Source: a virus
Strand: one strand, 5' to 3'
IMG/VR virus record: IMGVR_UViG_3300025466_000134
Span: 1-30,035 of that record
DNA length: 30,035 bases
Position numbers and translations under genes: made by a program. The notes beneath the pieces are model-generated. The model worked only from the letters and a program-made list of their open reading frames with translations, made no database searches and was not told the origin of the DNA. Positions 1-5,795 of this stretch are shown here, piece by piece. Each line of letters starts with the position of its first letter. The first letter of the stretch is position 1.

Positions 1-2
1 TA

Positions 3-530
3 GAAGCCTGTCAGTATTACTTAGGTGAAATCGAAGCAGTTTCTAAAGGGTCTAAGTTGTTTTGGCCTATGGGCAACCATGACCAAAGACTTGAAATGTC
101 TATTATTGCTAATCTTCCTACATTTGAGGGTGTGTTTGGTACTTCATTGCGGGATTACTTTCCTATGTGGCAGCCTTGTTGGTCTTTTTGGGTCAATGAA
201 GATACTTGTATTAAGCATCGCTGGAAAGGTGGTTGGACTGGTGGTAGGAATAATGCAGTCAATTCCGGTGTAAATATGATTACAGGTCATACCCATGTCT
301 TATCTTCTATTCCATTTAACGATTATAACGGCACACGCTGGGGAGTCCAGACTGGGACTTTAGCTGACCCTATGGGGCAACAATTTGCCTATACTGAGGA
401 TACTCCTAAAGACTGGAATAGCGGTTTTGTAATGCTATCGTTTGACCATAGCAAGATGCTTCAGCCTGAGATTATTCGTGTATGTGGTGAAAATGCTGTA
501 GATTTTAGGGGGCGAATTCACAAGGTTTAA
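3..530 (+). CDS. Calcineurin-like metallophosphoesterase (5' end outside window)
   Basis: The reading frame is open from the window edge, so the true start lies upstream and only the C-terminal part is visible. It has two signature motifs of the calcineurin-like phosphoesterase fold: GNHDQR near the start of the visible part (metal-binding Asn and His) and GHTH about 75 residues later (metal-binding histidines). Members hydrolyse phosphomono- or diesters using two metal ions. In phages they are often annotated as DNA-repair or nucleotide-processing enzymes, but the substrate here cannot be told. The stop overlaps by four bases the end of a convergent HNH endonuclease gene. The next + strand gene is the SprT-like peptidase, so the two may have formed one operon before the HNH gene entered. 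Confidence 0.85.
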   Translation, partial: EACQYYLGEIEAVSKGSKLFWPMGNHDQRLEMSIIANLPTFEGVFGTSLRDYFPMWQPCWSFWVNEDTCIKHRWKGGWTGGRNNAVNSGVNMITGHTHVLSSIPFNDYNGTRWGVQTGTLADPMGQQFAYTEDTPKDWNSGFVMLSFDHSKMLQPEIIRVCGENAVDFRGRIHKV

Positions 531-1018
531 CCATTATTTGCAAAATCTTTATGATATTTTTTTCTTGCCTCAGTTGAAGCATTTACAGCTTCTTCTAATG
601 TTTTAAATATACCCAAATGTATTCTTTTTCCTTGGTTATAAATTTCAACACAAAATCTATCTTTATATCTTGAATGTTGATAAATTCCTTTTGCTGGATA
701 TTTTGATGTTTTTATGCGTTTTCTATTGTGATTATTTTGTGATGATGTAGCTTCACGCAGATTTTCTATGCGATTGTCTGACCTATTTCCGTTTATATGG
801 TCTATGTATTTAGGCAAATAACCTTTAAACATTAAAAATATCACCCTATGTTGAAGATATATTTTTCCAGAAAAACCAACTTGTCTATATCCGCAAGAAT
901 TTAAAGTTCCCGCAAGCTCTCCAGGTCTGACAATTAGTCTATTAACTTTCCAATACAAAAGTCCCATGTCATATTTAAACATTTCTTTTGCTAATTCTTG
1001 TGTTAGGATAGTTTTCAT
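527..1018 (-). CDS. HNH homing-type endonuclease with C-terminal AP2 domain
   Basis: The middle of the protein has the classic HNH_3 pattern: an HRVIF segment, then IDHINGNRSDNRIENLR, the metal- and DNA-binding core. The last ~50 residues (GIYQHSRYKDRF through HLGIFKTLEEAVNA) match the AP2/ERF-like DNA-binding domain that accompanies many phage homing endonucleases. I prefer the ATG at 1018 to the one at 1024 because an AAGGA sits six bases before it, while it abuts the upstream ATG. The gene is antisense to its neighbours and splits two + strand genes, as expected for a free-standing mobile endonuclease. It probably cuts DNA of related phages that lack the insertion and spreads by repair. 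Its AT-rich codon use is consistent with recent acquisition. Confidence 0.9.
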   Translation of the reverse strand: MKTILTQELAKEMFKYDMGLLYWKVNRLIVRPGELAGTLNSCGYRQVGFSGKIYLQHRVIFLMFKGYLPKYIDHINGNRSDNRIENLREATSSQNNHNRKRIKTSKYPAKGIYQHSRYKDRFCVEIYNQGKRIHLGIFKTLEEAVNASTEARKKYHKDFANNG

Positions 1019-1068
1019 TCCCATTCCTTTTTAGTGGTTTTAATAATTATACACTATATGAAAGAAAA

Positions 1069-1422
1069 ATGAAGCTGACTACTCCAATCCTTCGTAACTT
1101 TTATAATGCCCTGGTTGTTTGCCATCCATTTACTAAATGGGATATGCCATTAGCAGCCCAAATAGACTTTGTAGTTGATTCAGATGACGCTATTATGGGT
1201 AGCTATATGTATGAAGATGGGGAAAAGTATGAGCATACTATTACTATTTCATCGGCAAAATGTGGGCATATATCGACTGTAATTCGAGTCCTCTGTCACG
1301 AAATGGCACATTGTAGTTTTCATCGGCAAAAAGGTGACAAATGGTTACAACATGGCAAACCATTTAGGACTCGTTGCAAGATGATTTCTGACGAATTAGG
1401 TTTTGACCCACTTGAGCTTTAA
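1069..1422 (+). CDS. SprT-like zinc metallopeptidase
   Basis: A 117-residue protein with a zincin motif HEMAH at residues 77-81 and a likely third ligand His95 in the sequence LQHGKPF. This layout (HExxH, a short spacer, then HGxxF) is that of SprT/Spartan-type peptidases, which in cells cut DNA-protein crosslinks. Small phage versions with only the catalytic domain are common and their targets are unknown. There is no zinc ribbon after the domain. A four-codon open frame (ATGAAAGAAAAATGA) begins at 1058 and its stop overlaps this start, which may be a remnant of a translational coupling point. The 3' end overlaps a convergent small gene by about 59 bases. Confidence 0.8.
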   Translation: MKLTTPILRNFYNALVVCHPFTKWDMPLAAQIDFVVDSDDAIMGSYMYEDGEKYEHTITISSAKCGHISTVIRVLCHEMAHCSFHRQKGDKWLQHGKPFRTRCKMISDELGFDPLEL

Positions 1423-1549
1423 TCAGCTTTTCTAATTCCCTAGCAAATCTATAGCGTGTTTGCCATTCATTAGCGGAAGCAACGCCTCGTAATCCTAAAG
1501 AATACCAAGCGTTTTCAATTTCTTCATCTGTCAACTCAGCACTATCCAT
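1364..1549 (-). CDS. Small accessory protein of the LTDEEI...FAR type
   Basis: A 61-residue protein starting MDSAELTDEEIENAW and continuing to YRFARELEKLI. The same order of a T-D-E-E/K-I helix and a F-A-R-A helix about 25 residues later occurs in two rightward proteins of this window (7724-8176 and 8286-8633), so it is a member of that module family and not a chance frame. The function of this widespread phage module is unknown. It is the last gene of the leftward operon. Its start lies inside the end of the 25-residue membrane peptide gene, and its 3' end overlaps the SprT-like gene on the other strand. Confidence 0.6.
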   Translation of the reverse strand: MDSAELTDEEIENAWYSLGLRGVASANEWQTRYRFARELEKLIKAQVGQNLIRQKSSCNES

Positions 1550-1608
1550 AGTGCGATTAAAGGTGCGAATAGCACAAATACACCAAAATATAGTAAAAGG
1601 TCATTCAT
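1531..1608 (-). CDS. 25-residue membrane microprotein
   Basis: A short frame reading MNDLLLYFGVFVLFAPLIAL followed by WIVLS. It is almost wholly hydrophobic and could form one transmembrane helix. Its ATG overlaps the stop of the Ref-like nuclease gene as ATGA, the same arrangement used by most neighbours in this operon, and its end overlaps the next gene by 19 bases. This context supports translation by coupling. The small size means chance cannot be excluded. No function can be assigned. Confidence 0.45.
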   Translation of the reverse strand: MNDLLLYFGVFVLFAPLIALWIVLS

Positions 1609-1874
1609 ATTAGGGCTAACAAATCTTCTTCAGAGAAACCCCAATGCTTTTCAAACCCTTTATGTCCAAGCTGGTGAATACTGGTATCGCCAAGTCGATG
1701 ATGAATGGCGCACAAAGGGATGACAGGTGCAAGGCTTCTTTTACCTCCATATCTTCTGATGTGGTGCATTTCAACAGGGGAATCGTCAAGGTTTCGCACA
1801 TCTGTTTGTTTGCACAATATACAGCCCAGTCGTGCCAGTTTTGCATAATTGTCTTTTTCTGCTTTAGTTGCCAT
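1605..1874 (-). CDS. Ref-like (RecA-dependent type) HNH nuclease
   Basis: An 89-residue protein with two early cysteines (LGCILC, residues 18 and 21), HHIR at 37-40, PLCAIHH at 54-59 and a C-terminal GxxSIHxxGxKxFExxxG segment ending in LL. This is the order seen in the C-terminal nuclease domain of phage P1 Ref, a RecA-dependent HNH nuclease that cuts at displacement loops. P1 Ref also has a long basic N-terminal region, which is absent here, so this is a minimal form as in many phages. I use the ATG at 1874; the in-frame TTG at 1886 is less likely. It overlaps the preceding PD-(D/E)XK gene, suggesting two nucleases made together. Confidence 0.72.
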   Translation of the reverse strand: MATKAEKDNYAKLARLGCILCKQTDVRNLDDSPVEMHHIRRYGGKRSLAPVIPLCAIHHRLGDTSIHQLGHKGFEKHWGFSEEDLLALI

Positions 1875-2235
1875 CTGCCCATTCAAACCATTGTTTGTAA
1901 TACGCTATAAATTCTTGCTTGGATGTACCAATTTTGATACATGACCCATGTGGCTGCACTAAGAAAAATTCTTCAATTTTCATACCATTGTCAGTATCAC
2001 CTATTACTATAACAACAATAAAATCAGCTTTACCAGCTAGTGCTTGCAACATAATACGCTGACCGGTGCTTACTTTTTCTTTGGGGCGCTTCCATTCCAT
2101 TACAAAAAACTTGCCATTTCTTTCAGCAATACCATCTAAATCACTAGGCGTAAATTTAGGACTATTGGGGATTACCCCAACAAAATCCCCATAATCAACA
2201 TGAGAAGCTAATAAAGACCGCATTAAGACAGCCAT
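1864..2235 (-). CDS. PD-(D/E)XK-like (VRR-NUC-type) nuclease
   Basis: The N-terminal half has SDLDGIAERNGKFFVMEWKR: an Asp at about 34, then E47-W-K49, then a Gln in STGQ at 59. The D...ExK...Q series is the active-site pattern of small PD-(D/E)XK nucleases such as VRR-NUC and phage-type Holliday-junction resolvases. Length (123 aa) fits these. It may act in recombination or genome processing together with the adjacent Ref-like nuclease. Two starts are possible: ATG at 2235, or ATG at 2223 which overlaps the preceding stop as TAATG. Residues before MRSLLASH carry no recognised motif, so the choice is open. Confidence 0.65.
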   Translation of the reverse strand: MAVLMRSLLASHVDYGDFVGVIPNSPKFTPSDLDGIAERNGKFFVMEWKRPKEKVSTGQRIMLQALAGKADFIVVIVIGDTDNGMKIEEFFLVQPHGSCIKIGTSKQEFIAYYKQWFEWADGN

Positions 2236-2399
2236 TGTTTTCTTATCTGGTCATAAGTAGCAAATTCTAATTTAATGGTTTCTTCTGATAACTCATGGGC
2301 TAATTGTGTAGCTAATTCATAATCACATTTAAGCGTAGCGTTATGGTAAGACTTCATTAATCTTTGAAGTTTAAGGTAGTTTTCTGAATAATCATTCAT
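2223..2399 (-). CDS. Hypothetical 58-aa charged protein
   Basis: A frame of 58 codons starting MNDYSENYLKLQRLMKSYHN and ending IRKQWLS, mostly helical and charged. Its ATG overlaps the TGA of the preceding gene (ATGA) and its TAA runs into the nuclease gene, so it fits without gaps into the operon. Without it there would be a 160-base hole in an otherwise packed gene string. I recognise no domain. A small DNA-binding or regulatory role is possible but nothing shows it. Confidence 0.6.
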   Translation of the reverse strand: MNDYSENYLKLQRLMKSYHNATLKCDYELATQLAHELSEETIKLEFATYDQIRKQWLS

Positions 2400-2725
2400 C
2401 GTGTCATTTTTTCTATGTTTCTATTACTGGCTTCTTGTGTGCGCCATGCCTCAAAACGCATCTTGGCAGCTTCTAATTTCCATCTAAGTGCTTCGGCTTT
2501 TTCTGTCGCCAATCCAATGGCCTTACATAATGACTGGTAAGCCTCGCTACGATACGCTTCTCTTTCTTGCGCCCCAAGGCTTTGTTCTGACGATTCAGAC
2601 ATTTTAATAGCCTTAAGGCTAGACTTAAATGCCTCCAATTCAGCGAGTTCACCTTTCGCTTTGGCATATAGCGGTGCATTTGTGTATATATAGTCGATAG
2701 CGTCATTTGGGTCATATTCTTTCAT
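2396..2725 (-). CDS. Conserved phage coiled-coil protein of unknown function
   Basis: About 109 residues, nearly all predicted helix, with a long Glu/Lys/Ala-rich central segment and a C-terminal signature (ALRWKLEAAKMRFEAWRTQE then ASNR) that I recognise from a widespread family of small phage proteins in early or recombination regions. No enzymatic motif is seen. The ATG at 2725 overlaps the stop of the upstream membrane microprotein as ATGA, so I prefer it to the in-frame TTG at 2740. The family function is not known to me. Confidence 0.7.
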   Translation of the reverse strand: MKEYDPNDAIDYIYTNAPLYAKAKGELAELEAFKSSLKAIKMSESSEQSLGAQEREAYRSEAYQSLCKAIGLATEKAEALRWKLEAAKMRFEAWRTQEASNRNIEKMTR

Positions 2726-2871
2726 TTGAGTGCCATCCAAAGTCCAATTTGGCTAAAGCTATAACCAGCCCAAATCATTGCGTTTGGTATAGACCCTTTT
2801 TTAAGCTGAATAACTGCGACTATGCAATAAGAAAACCCTGTCATTGCAATCAATATTTTATCTAAAGCCAT
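2722..2871 (-). CDS. 49-aa membrane microprotein
   Basis: Begins MALDKILIAMTGFSYCIVAV and ends SQIGLWMALK, giving two hydrophobic segments separated by a QLKKGS loop, so probably two membrane helices. A GGGGAG Shine-Dalgarno lies about eight bases before the ATG. The stop overlaps the next start as ATGA. The gene starts inside the end of the preceding 59-aa gene. It could be a membrane anchor, a host-takeover or exclusion factor, or an early toxin; the sequence does not discriminate. Confidence 0.6.
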   Translation of the reverse strand: MALDKILIAMTGFSYCIVAVIQLKKGSIPNAMIWAGYSFSQIGLWMALK

Positions 2872-3041
2872 TTGTTTATTTCTCCCCGATTCCCTTTTTC
2901 ATATTGCGTATAAAAATCTTGAAGTAGCTTATCGTCAAGTTTATATTTAGTAAGATAAAGTCTAAACTTTTGCAGACCCCATTCTTTACGCCATTTGCAT
3001 AATTGTCTTACACCACAGCGATGTTTAGCTTCCTCATACAT
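2862..3041 (-). CDS. Hypothetical 59-aa basic protein (small phage family)
   Basis: The frame starts MYEEAKHRCGVRQLCKWRKE and ends with YEKGNRGEINKWL. Basic and aromatic residues dominate. The pattern resembles a family of tiny phage proteins with a conserved C.VRQL..WR core, perhaps related to DUF7696, but I hold that loosely. It overlaps the end of the replication-like gene by 34 bases in another frame and the start of the membrane microprotein by ten. Placement next to a helicase-loader-like gene suggests an early, DNA-related role (inference). Confidence 0.55.
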   Translation of the reverse strand: MYEEAKHRCGVRQLCKWRKEWGLQKFRLYLTKYKLDDKLLQDFYTQYEKGNRGEINKWL

Positions 3042-3379
3042 TTTTGTTTAAGACTATCGTAAGAATCGTAACCAGTACCAAAAACACCAAGTTCTCTAGC
3101 TTTAGTTTCAATACCATTATTGCTAAACATCCACTTTTTATCAATCTTTTCTTTCTTGGGTTCAATTACTATTTCATCTTCGTAGCGTTCACCTTTAAGC
3201 CAAGTGCTTGCATGGGGTATAAATTCTAACTCAACTTCTTTAACTTTCCAGTATTCGCAATGTGTATTAATAGCTTTTGCAGCCATAAGTTGTTGTTCTG
3301 CGGATAATTTTTCCCATGACTTTCTTGCAGCTGCTTTAGCAATTTTTCGTGGATATAAAGACCAGAATTCATCAAACAT
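3008..3379 (-). CDS. Short replication initiation / helicase-loader-like protein
   Basis: Starts FDEFWSLYPRKIAKAAARKSWEKL and includes FIPHASTWLKGERYED (residues ~53-68). These two blocks are the conserved C-terminal region of many phage replication proteins (lambda O/DnaT/replisome-organiser-like) that recruit the host helicase. Here the protein is only 123 aa and lacks the usual N-terminal winged-helix origin-binding part, so it may be a stand-alone loader or adapter. A strong AGGAGAGGAGA ribosome site precedes the ATG. It is the fourth gene after the leftward promoter near 3.93 kb if the short gene at 3694-3864 is counted first. Confidence 0.65.
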   Translation of the reverse strand: MFDEFWSLYPRKIAKAAARKSWEKLSAEQQLMAAKAINTHCEYWKVKEVELEFIPHASTWLKGERYEDEIVIEPKKEKIDKKWMFSNNGIETKARELGVFGTGYDSYDSLKQKCMRKLNIAVV

Positions 3380-3388
3380 TCTCCTCTC

Positions 3389-3697
3389 CTATTGTAGGGT
3401 GCGTGGGCTTGTAGGTGTAGATGGACTAGATGGTGTTGTGTATTGCGGTGTACCTACTACGCCAGTTGTATAACCACTTGGGCTTGTAAATACAATCTGA
3501 TTAGGATAGATAGTAGCAGTCTGAGTGGTGTAACCCATAGGATTTACAAACTGTGCTGTATTACCTTGAATCTGTACTGTACCTTGACTGTAACCTTGTG
3601 GGTTTGTCATCTGATAAGTTTGTGCGTGGGCTGACCCATAACCAAACATACAACCGAGTAATGCCCCCAATAAACAGCTACCTATAAAGTCTTTCAT
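3389..3697 (-). CDS. Secreted repeat protein with signal peptide
   Basis: Residues 1-26 form a signal peptide: MKDF, a hydrophobic run of Leu/Gly/Cys, then cleavage after AHA. The mature part has three copies of a roughly 20-residue repeat beginning NPQGYS, NPMGYT and SPSGYT, each followed by Thr/Val/Ile-Gln strands, then a Ser/Thr/Pro-rich tail. Such a short secreted beta-repeat protein is unusual in an early operon beside replication genes. A periplasmic or surface role after infection, for instance exclusion of other phages, is possible but not shown. Its ATG overlaps the stop of the preceding 56-aa gene (ATGA). Confidence 0.65.
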   Translation of the reverse strand: MKDFIGSCLLGALLGCMFGYGSAHAQTYQMTNPQGYSQGTVQIQGNTAQFVNPMGYTTQTATIYPNQIVFTSPSGYTTGVVGTPQYTTPSSPSTPTSPRTLQ

Positions 3698-3864
3698 TTT
3701 TGACCTTTCAATGCTGTAATTGCTTGGTCTAAAACTGCGGAAGAAGAAACTCCATAAAACTTAAAAGTTTTAGGAATTTGACCCAATTGGTTTTTTTGGT
3801 CAAAAAAGTTAGGAATTTCACTAACCCAAAAATTGTTTTGTTGAAATACTTTAATATCTTTCAT
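3694..3864 (-). CDS. Hypothetical 56-aa protein, first gene of leftward operon
   Basis: Starts MKDIKVFQQNNFWVSEIPNF and ends AITALKGQK. A GGGGAATTAA ribosome site precedes the ATG, and the stop overlaps the next start as ATGA. It is the first gene after the predicted leftward promoter at 3921-3950. The short sequence with Phe/Tyr and a C-terminal helix shows no domain I recognise. Confidence 0.6.
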   Translation of the reverse strand: MKDIKVFQQNNFWVSEIPNFFDQKNQLGQIPKTFKFYGVSSSAVLDQAITALKGQK

Positions 3865-3882
3865 TTAATTCCCCTTTAATTA

Positions 3883-3906
3883 CTAGACAAAGTAATTTGT
3901 GTCTAG
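3883..3906 (-). repeat. Inverted repeat in leader of leftward operon
   Basis: CTAGACAAA and TTTGTGTCTAG face each other around GTAA, giving a stem with a two-base bulge just upstream of the ribosome site of the 3694-3864 gene. It could be a leader hairpin or a protein site; no U-tract follows, so a terminator is unlikely. Confidence 0.4.
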
Positions 3907-3920
3907 GAATTTAGTTTCTT

Positions 3921-3950
3921 ATTATTTTTAGCTACTGTCACCTATGACAA
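3921..3950 (-). promoter_or_regulatory. Predicted sigma70-type leftward promoter
   Basis: On the minus strand TTGTCA (-35, one mismatch) is followed after 18 bases by AATAAT (-10, one mismatch). It points at the 56-aa gene and the following leftward operon. The palindrome at 3957-3974 lies seven bases upstream of the -35 box, a position suited to control. Confidence 0.5.
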
Positions 3951-3956
3951 ACTTTT

Positions 3957-3974
3957 AGTTGTATATTTACAACA
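3957..3974. promoter_or_regulatory. Operator-like palindrome, copy 1
   Basis: AGTTGTATATTTACAACA: six-base arms GTTGTA/TACAAC around TATT. It matches the site at 7130-7147 in 16 of 18 bases and sits just upstream of the predicted leftward promoter. Confidence 0.5.
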
Positions 3975-4216
3975 TAGGTTGACCAAGGGTGATAGGAAAC
4001 TATCAACTGACCCATTAGTAACTTATATGTTACTAACCAGTCCTACCTGAGTTAATGGTCATTCGATTAAAGGTCTTGTATCACCTTGTCCCTAAAATCT
4101 TGTGTAGTCGCCATTTAACGCTACTAGGCTGAAGTGGGGTGCATCACTCGCCTATCTTTTCTTCCACGCCACCGATTTAGGTGCTTAGTACGCCTGGAGT
4201 GCGGACTGCAATAATA

Positions 4217-4771
4217 CTACAAGTATTTACTCATGTGAAAATCCCCATGAAAACCAAAGGTTTGCAGATTTGATAACTCTCTTTCATAGCTAAAATACCT
4301 TGCTAACTCTTCCGGTGCAAACTTTATTCCGTTGCTAACCAGGTAATCACGATTTAAATGACAGATTAAATCATCTTCGTTTTTATTGTCGTAAACAAAC
4401 TTAGGAGTGTTGGTTAATTCCAACAGTTTCTTGCTTCTAAGGGAAAAACCTCCGTTACCAACTCTTAGTCCTTCAGGATGCCAAGGCCATACAGCACCTA
4501 TGTAATCGTAATCTAAAAATTGAGGTTGCCAGGCGCTTGCGTCAATTACCCACCCATCCCATTGCACTATTAAAACAAAGTCCGTATGGATGTATTTATG
4601 CAACTCCTGAAGGATAAATTTGCTATACGCTTGCCGACTGTTAATACTCATGTGGTCAATAAACAATTCACCACCAAATTCAATGTTTCTTTTACTTCTT
4701 TCTATGGCTTTTTTAGCTTTGTCTGGTTGTACTGAATCTATGGCGCAAATGGTTACATTACTCAATTTCAT
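4217..4771 (-). CDS. DUF5672 glycosyltransferase-like protein
   Basis: Contains FVLIVQWDGWVIDASAWQ, then LDYDYIGAVWPW, then RVGNGGFSLRSKKLLEL and IKFAPEELARYFSYE. These blocks define DUF5672, a family related to nucleotide-sugar glycosyltransferases and usually found in O-antigen and capsule loci. The QWDGW and DYIGA segments take the place of the DxD region. In this setting it may modify host surface sugar or a phage component. I start at the ATG at 4771, since the frame could extend only to a TTG at 4783. It overlaps the regulator gene by 14 bases and is probably co-transcribed with it. A glycosyltransferase directly behind a Cro-like gene is unusual and suggests a lysogeny- or early-expressed accessory gene. 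Confidence 0.8.
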   Translation of the reverse strand: MKLSNVTICAIDSVQPDKAKKAIERSKRNIEFGGELFIDHMSINSRQAYSKFILQELHKYIHTDFVLIVQWDGWVIDASAWQPQFLDYDYIGAVWPWHPEGLRVGNGGFSLRSKKLLELTNTPKFVYDNKNEDDLICHLNRDYLVSNGIKFAPEELARYFSYERELSNLQTFGFHGDFHMSKYL

Positions 4772-5033
4772 CTTGTTTGCCAAAACTGTTGTTTTTTAAC
4801 AACTCTGGCCAAATAAGCCAAAAGTTAGTAGGAAATATATCTTGGCGAGTTACAAGCCCATGACTAGCTTCTTCAATCCTAGCCCCAAGAAACATAAATT
4901 TAGCTGCTGGTATCCCACGAATACGCCAATTAGATACGGCTGCGGGGTCGCATTTACACATTCTTGCTACCTTTGCAGTACCACCAAGAAGGTCAATAAT
5001 TGCGCTGTCGGTAAGTTTTAATTTAATGTTCAT
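4758..5033 (-). CDS. Cro/YdaS-like helix-turn-helix regulator
   Basis: 91 residues with LLGGTAKVARMCKCDPAAVSNWRIRGIPAAK near residues 15-45, a clear helix-turn-helix (VARMCKCDPAAVSNWR as helices 2-3), followed by VTRQDIFP and FWLIWPEL, a tail common in phage Cro-like proteins. It is transcribed away from the rightward recombination operon and so stands where a Cro or antirepressor-type regulator would be. Likely DNA targets are the palindromes in the divergent gap and at 3957 and 7130 (inference). No CI partner is seen in the window. Confidence 0.85.
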   Translation of the reverse strand: MNIKLKLTDSAIIDLLGGTAKVARMCKCDPAAVSNWRIRGIPAAKFMFLGARIEEASHGLVTRQDIFPTNFWLIWPELLKNNSFGKQDEIE

Positions 5034-5052
5034 TCACGAAGTTTACCTTTGT

Positions 5053-5071
5053 TGTTGTTTATTTGCAAACA
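5053..5071. promoter_or_regulatory. Operator-like site, copy 2, in divergent gap
   Basis: TGTTGTTTATTTGCAAACA shares its first twelve bases with the site at 7130 but the right arm is degenerate. It lies between the divergently transcribed regulator and the rightward operon, where control of both would be expected. I see only weak promoter matches in this 110-base gap. Confidence 0.4.
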
Positions 5072-5109
5072 CTTTGCTTTTTTTGTTTTCTTCTGTTAAA
5101 GTCTTACTT

Positions 5110-5125
5110 ATAGCAATTTTGCTAT
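5110..5125. repeat. Inverted repeat before rightward early operon
   Basis: ATAGCAA-TT-TTGCTAT is a perfect seven-base palindrome 18 bases upstream of the 5144 start codon. It could be a second operator type or a hairpin in the leader. Confidence 0.35.
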
Positions 5126-5143
5126 GTATCTAAGGGGAATTAG

Positions 5144-5374
5144 ATGTCACAACTTAATCAATTAATGATTGAAATGGAAGAGCGCTTAGAAATAGCGCTA
5201 GACAACATGGAATTTGGCACAGAGTTAGCACAAGACGATATAGATGTTATTCGTGCAGCTTGTGGCAAACCTAACAACAAACGCAATGTGTTACTACAAA
5301 ATGTATTTGAAGACTTTGGTGGTATTTTTGGAAATCCTCTTGAGTCTTTTCCAACAATTAGAGGTGCAAAATGA
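5144..5374 (+). CDS. Hypothetical 76-aa acidic early protein
   Basis: First gene of the rightward operon, preceded by AAGGGGAATTAG. The acidic N-terminal half (MEERLEIALDNMEFGTELAQ) is predicted helical and the C-terminal part has NPLESFPT. No known domain is recognised. Its stop overlaps the ERF gene start (ATGA), so it is probably made together with the recombination proteins. Confidence 0.7.
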   Translation: MSQLNQLMIEMEERLEIALDNMEFGTELAQDDIDVIRAACGKPNNKRNVLLQNVFEDFGGIFGNPLESFPTIRGAK

Positions 5375-5793
5375 TTACTTCTGACTCCATTGCTAACCTA
5401 ACTTTAGCTTTATCTATCGTGCAAGGAAAAATGACCCATGCGATTAAAGACTCTGCTAATCCTTTTTTTAAGTCTAAATATGCTGACCTTGAGTCTGTTT
5501 GGGATGCTTGCCGTAGCCTTCTTTCTGAAAATGGGCTGGCGGTTATGCAATTCCCTGGCGAATATTACGATGGGTCTATGCGTTTAACTACCATTATTTC
5601 CCATAAATCAGGGGAATTTATAAGTCAAGAAATGTCTGTACCAGTTACAAAACCTGATGCACAAGGCGCAGGGTCAGCATTAACCTATATGCGTAGATAC
5701 GCATTAGCAGCAGTAGTAGGAGTAGTACAAGCAGACGATGATGGTAATGCCGCTTCGTCACCTAAACCAGTAGTAAAAGCGAGAGAGATTTAA
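5371..5793 (+). CDS. erf: ERF-family single-strand annealing recombinase
   Basis: The protein has the core of the ERF superfamily: FFKSKYADLESVWDACR at residues 32-48, then GLAVMQFP, and the glycine/aromatic block GSALTYMRRYALAAVVGV at 101-118 followed by ADDDGNAA. ERF proteins form rings on single-stranded DNA and anneal complementary strands, serving phage genome circularisation and recombination. At 140 aa it is near the minimal length, with only a short tail after the core. It is followed by an SSB-tailed protein and a PD-(D/E)XK exonuclease, which together make a complete annealing recombination set. Confidence 0.92.
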   Translation: MITSDSIANLTLALSIVQGKMTHAIKDSANPFFKSKYADLESVWDACRSLLSENGLAVMQFPGEYYDGSMRLTTIISHKSGEFISQEMSVPVTKPDAQGAGSALTYMRRYALAAVVGVVQADDDGNAASSPKPVVKAREI

Positions 5794-5795
5794 TC

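Larger units (their letters stand above)
3865..4216. other. 352-base non-coding control region with several hairpins
   Basis: No convincing gene is present. Structure seen: arms ACCTATG/CATAGGT (3940-3946, 3973-3979) enclosing operator copy 1; TGATAG-GAAA-CTATCA (3990-4005), a stem closed by a GNRA-type tetraloop when read on the + strand; TTAGTAAC/GTTACTAA around TTATAT (4015-4036); and weaker hairpins around 4160-4210. A 15-codon minus-strand frame (4067-4114, MATTQDFRDKVIQDL) is too short and lacks a ribosome site to call. The region could be an untranslated leader, a small RNA or an origin. Nothing in it identifies which. Confidence 0.5.

Noticed and set aside
4067-4114. 15-codon minus-strand frame MATTQDFRDKVIQDL
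   Set aside because: Looks slightly protein-like but is too short and lacks a ribosome site; may be a remnant. Not called.
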